Assembly (NCBI GenBank): GCA_046565505.1
Contig: JBKHYJ010000074.1
Span: 62,001-126,000, forward strand
Length of the DNA: 64,000 nucleotides
From: JBKHYJ01 sp046565505
GTDB taxonomy: Bacteria > Acidobacteriota > Blastocatellia > UBA7656
Reading direction: 5' to 3'
The position numbers were made by a program, and so were the translations under genes. The notes under the pieces were generated by a model, which was not told the origin of the DNA, searched no databases, and saw only the letters and a list, made by a program, of their open reading frames with translations. How positions within the stretch are numbered: position 1 is the first letter of the stretch; the number at the start of each line of letters is the position of its first letter. Shown piece after piece: positions 63,577 to 64,000 of this stretch.

Positions 63577-64000
63577 GACCAAACCGCCCCGCTGGTAAAC
63601 CTTATATAGCCGACCACTACCAGTCGCAACGCGCACGCATGGTGGACCTGCTGCGCGCCCGCGGGATACGCGACGCAAGCGTGCTCAAGGCGATGGCGGA
63701 GATCCCGCGCCACCTGTTCGTGCCGGAGGCTTTGGAGGGCCAGGCCTATGGCGATCACGCGCTGCCCATCGGCGAGATGCAGACAATCTCTCAGCCATAC
63801 ATGGTGGCGCGGATGACGGAGCTCTTGGAGGTTGACAAGGATTCGAGCGTGCTGGAGATAGGCGCCGGCTCGGGTTATCAAACGGCGGTGCTGTCGGCCG
63901 TGGCCGGCCGCGTCTATTCAATCGAGCGCATCAGCGAGCTAGCGCGCAGGGCGCAGACCAACATTCGCCTACTTGGCTCTTACAACGCCACCGTTAAGGC
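63573..64000 (+). CDS. pcm: Protein-L-isoaspartate O-methyltransferase, cut by window edge
   Basis: 142 codons are visible, starting MRPNRPAGKPY. The methyltransferase motif I is LEIGAGSGYQTAVL near residue 103. Upstream are IPRHLFVPE and IGEMQTISQPYMVARMTELL, the family's substrate-loop segments. It repairs isoaspartyl residues in damaged proteins using S-adenosylmethionine. The start overlaps the surE stop by 4 bp. The C-terminal third lies beyond the window. Confidence 0.95.
   Translation, partial: MRPNRPAGKPYIADHYQSQRARMVDLLRARGIRDASVLKAMAEIPRHLFVPEALEGQAYGDHALPIGEMQTISQPYMVARMTELLEVDKDSSVLEIGAGSGYQTAVLSAVAGRVYSIERISELARRAQTNIRLLGSYNATVK

Overview
The window is GC-rich bacterial chromosome, almost fully packed with housekeeping genes. 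The best guess for the organism is an Acidobacteriota member, possibly class Blastocatellia. The main reasons are two adjacent secreted VWA proteins of the type described as the acidobacterial VWFA-related family (43646-47926) and a bacillithiol-associated YtxJ-like protein. The taxonomic call is inference and was not checked by any search. No insertion sequence, prophage, CRISPR array or plasmid function is visible. The only damaged gene is a frameshifted amidohydrolase.

Layout. 1-5839 (minus): aromatic amino acid cluster trpG-trpC-trpF-trpB-trpA-aroQ-aroF-tyrA, with tyrA cut by the left edge and trpE and trpD absent. 5995-16534: mostly plus-strand metabolic genes (YdeP-type molybdopterin oxidoreductase, cupin, family 5 uracil-DNA glycosylase, dehydrogenase E1 alpha, thiolase). 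It ends in a Cys-rich small protein and an unusual HicB-like / enoyl-CoA hydratase / zinc-ribbon fusion. 16577-23898 (minus): ClC chloride channel, BON protein, GNAT-like protein and an AddB-like Fe-S nuclease. 24072-30362 (plus): mutS2, dnaG, rpoD. 30670-35816 (minus): PspA-like and exported proteins, then cdaA-ybbR-glmM, which couples c-di-AMP synthesis to cell-wall precursor synthesis.

35817-36669 is the largest gene-free stretch. It carries a minus-strand series of hairpins ending in a good terminator upstream of cdaA, and a plus-strand sigma-54-type promoter in front of a 56-codon gene. 37024-42242 (minus): ABC exporter, yicC-gmk-rpoZ-coaBC. 42490-43471: frameshifted amidohydrolase. 43646-47926: the two VWA proteins. 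48167-53402: YtxJ-like protein, exported protein, small membrane protein, GT-C glycosyltransferase and CPBP protease. 53631-57991 (minus): pduO-accD-folC-nudix-plsC. 58169-64000 (plus): hom, ppx, ihf-merR, tRNA-Pro(GGG), surE-pcm, with pcm cut by the right edge.

Most interesting points: three sigma-54-type -24/-12 elements upstream of small or exported genes of unknown function, the three-part enoyl-CoA hydratase fusion, the structured leader or small RNA upstream of cdaA, long near-perfect hairpins at 43554-43619 and 49985-50033, and several very small genes. I did not find a clearly new defence or mobile system.
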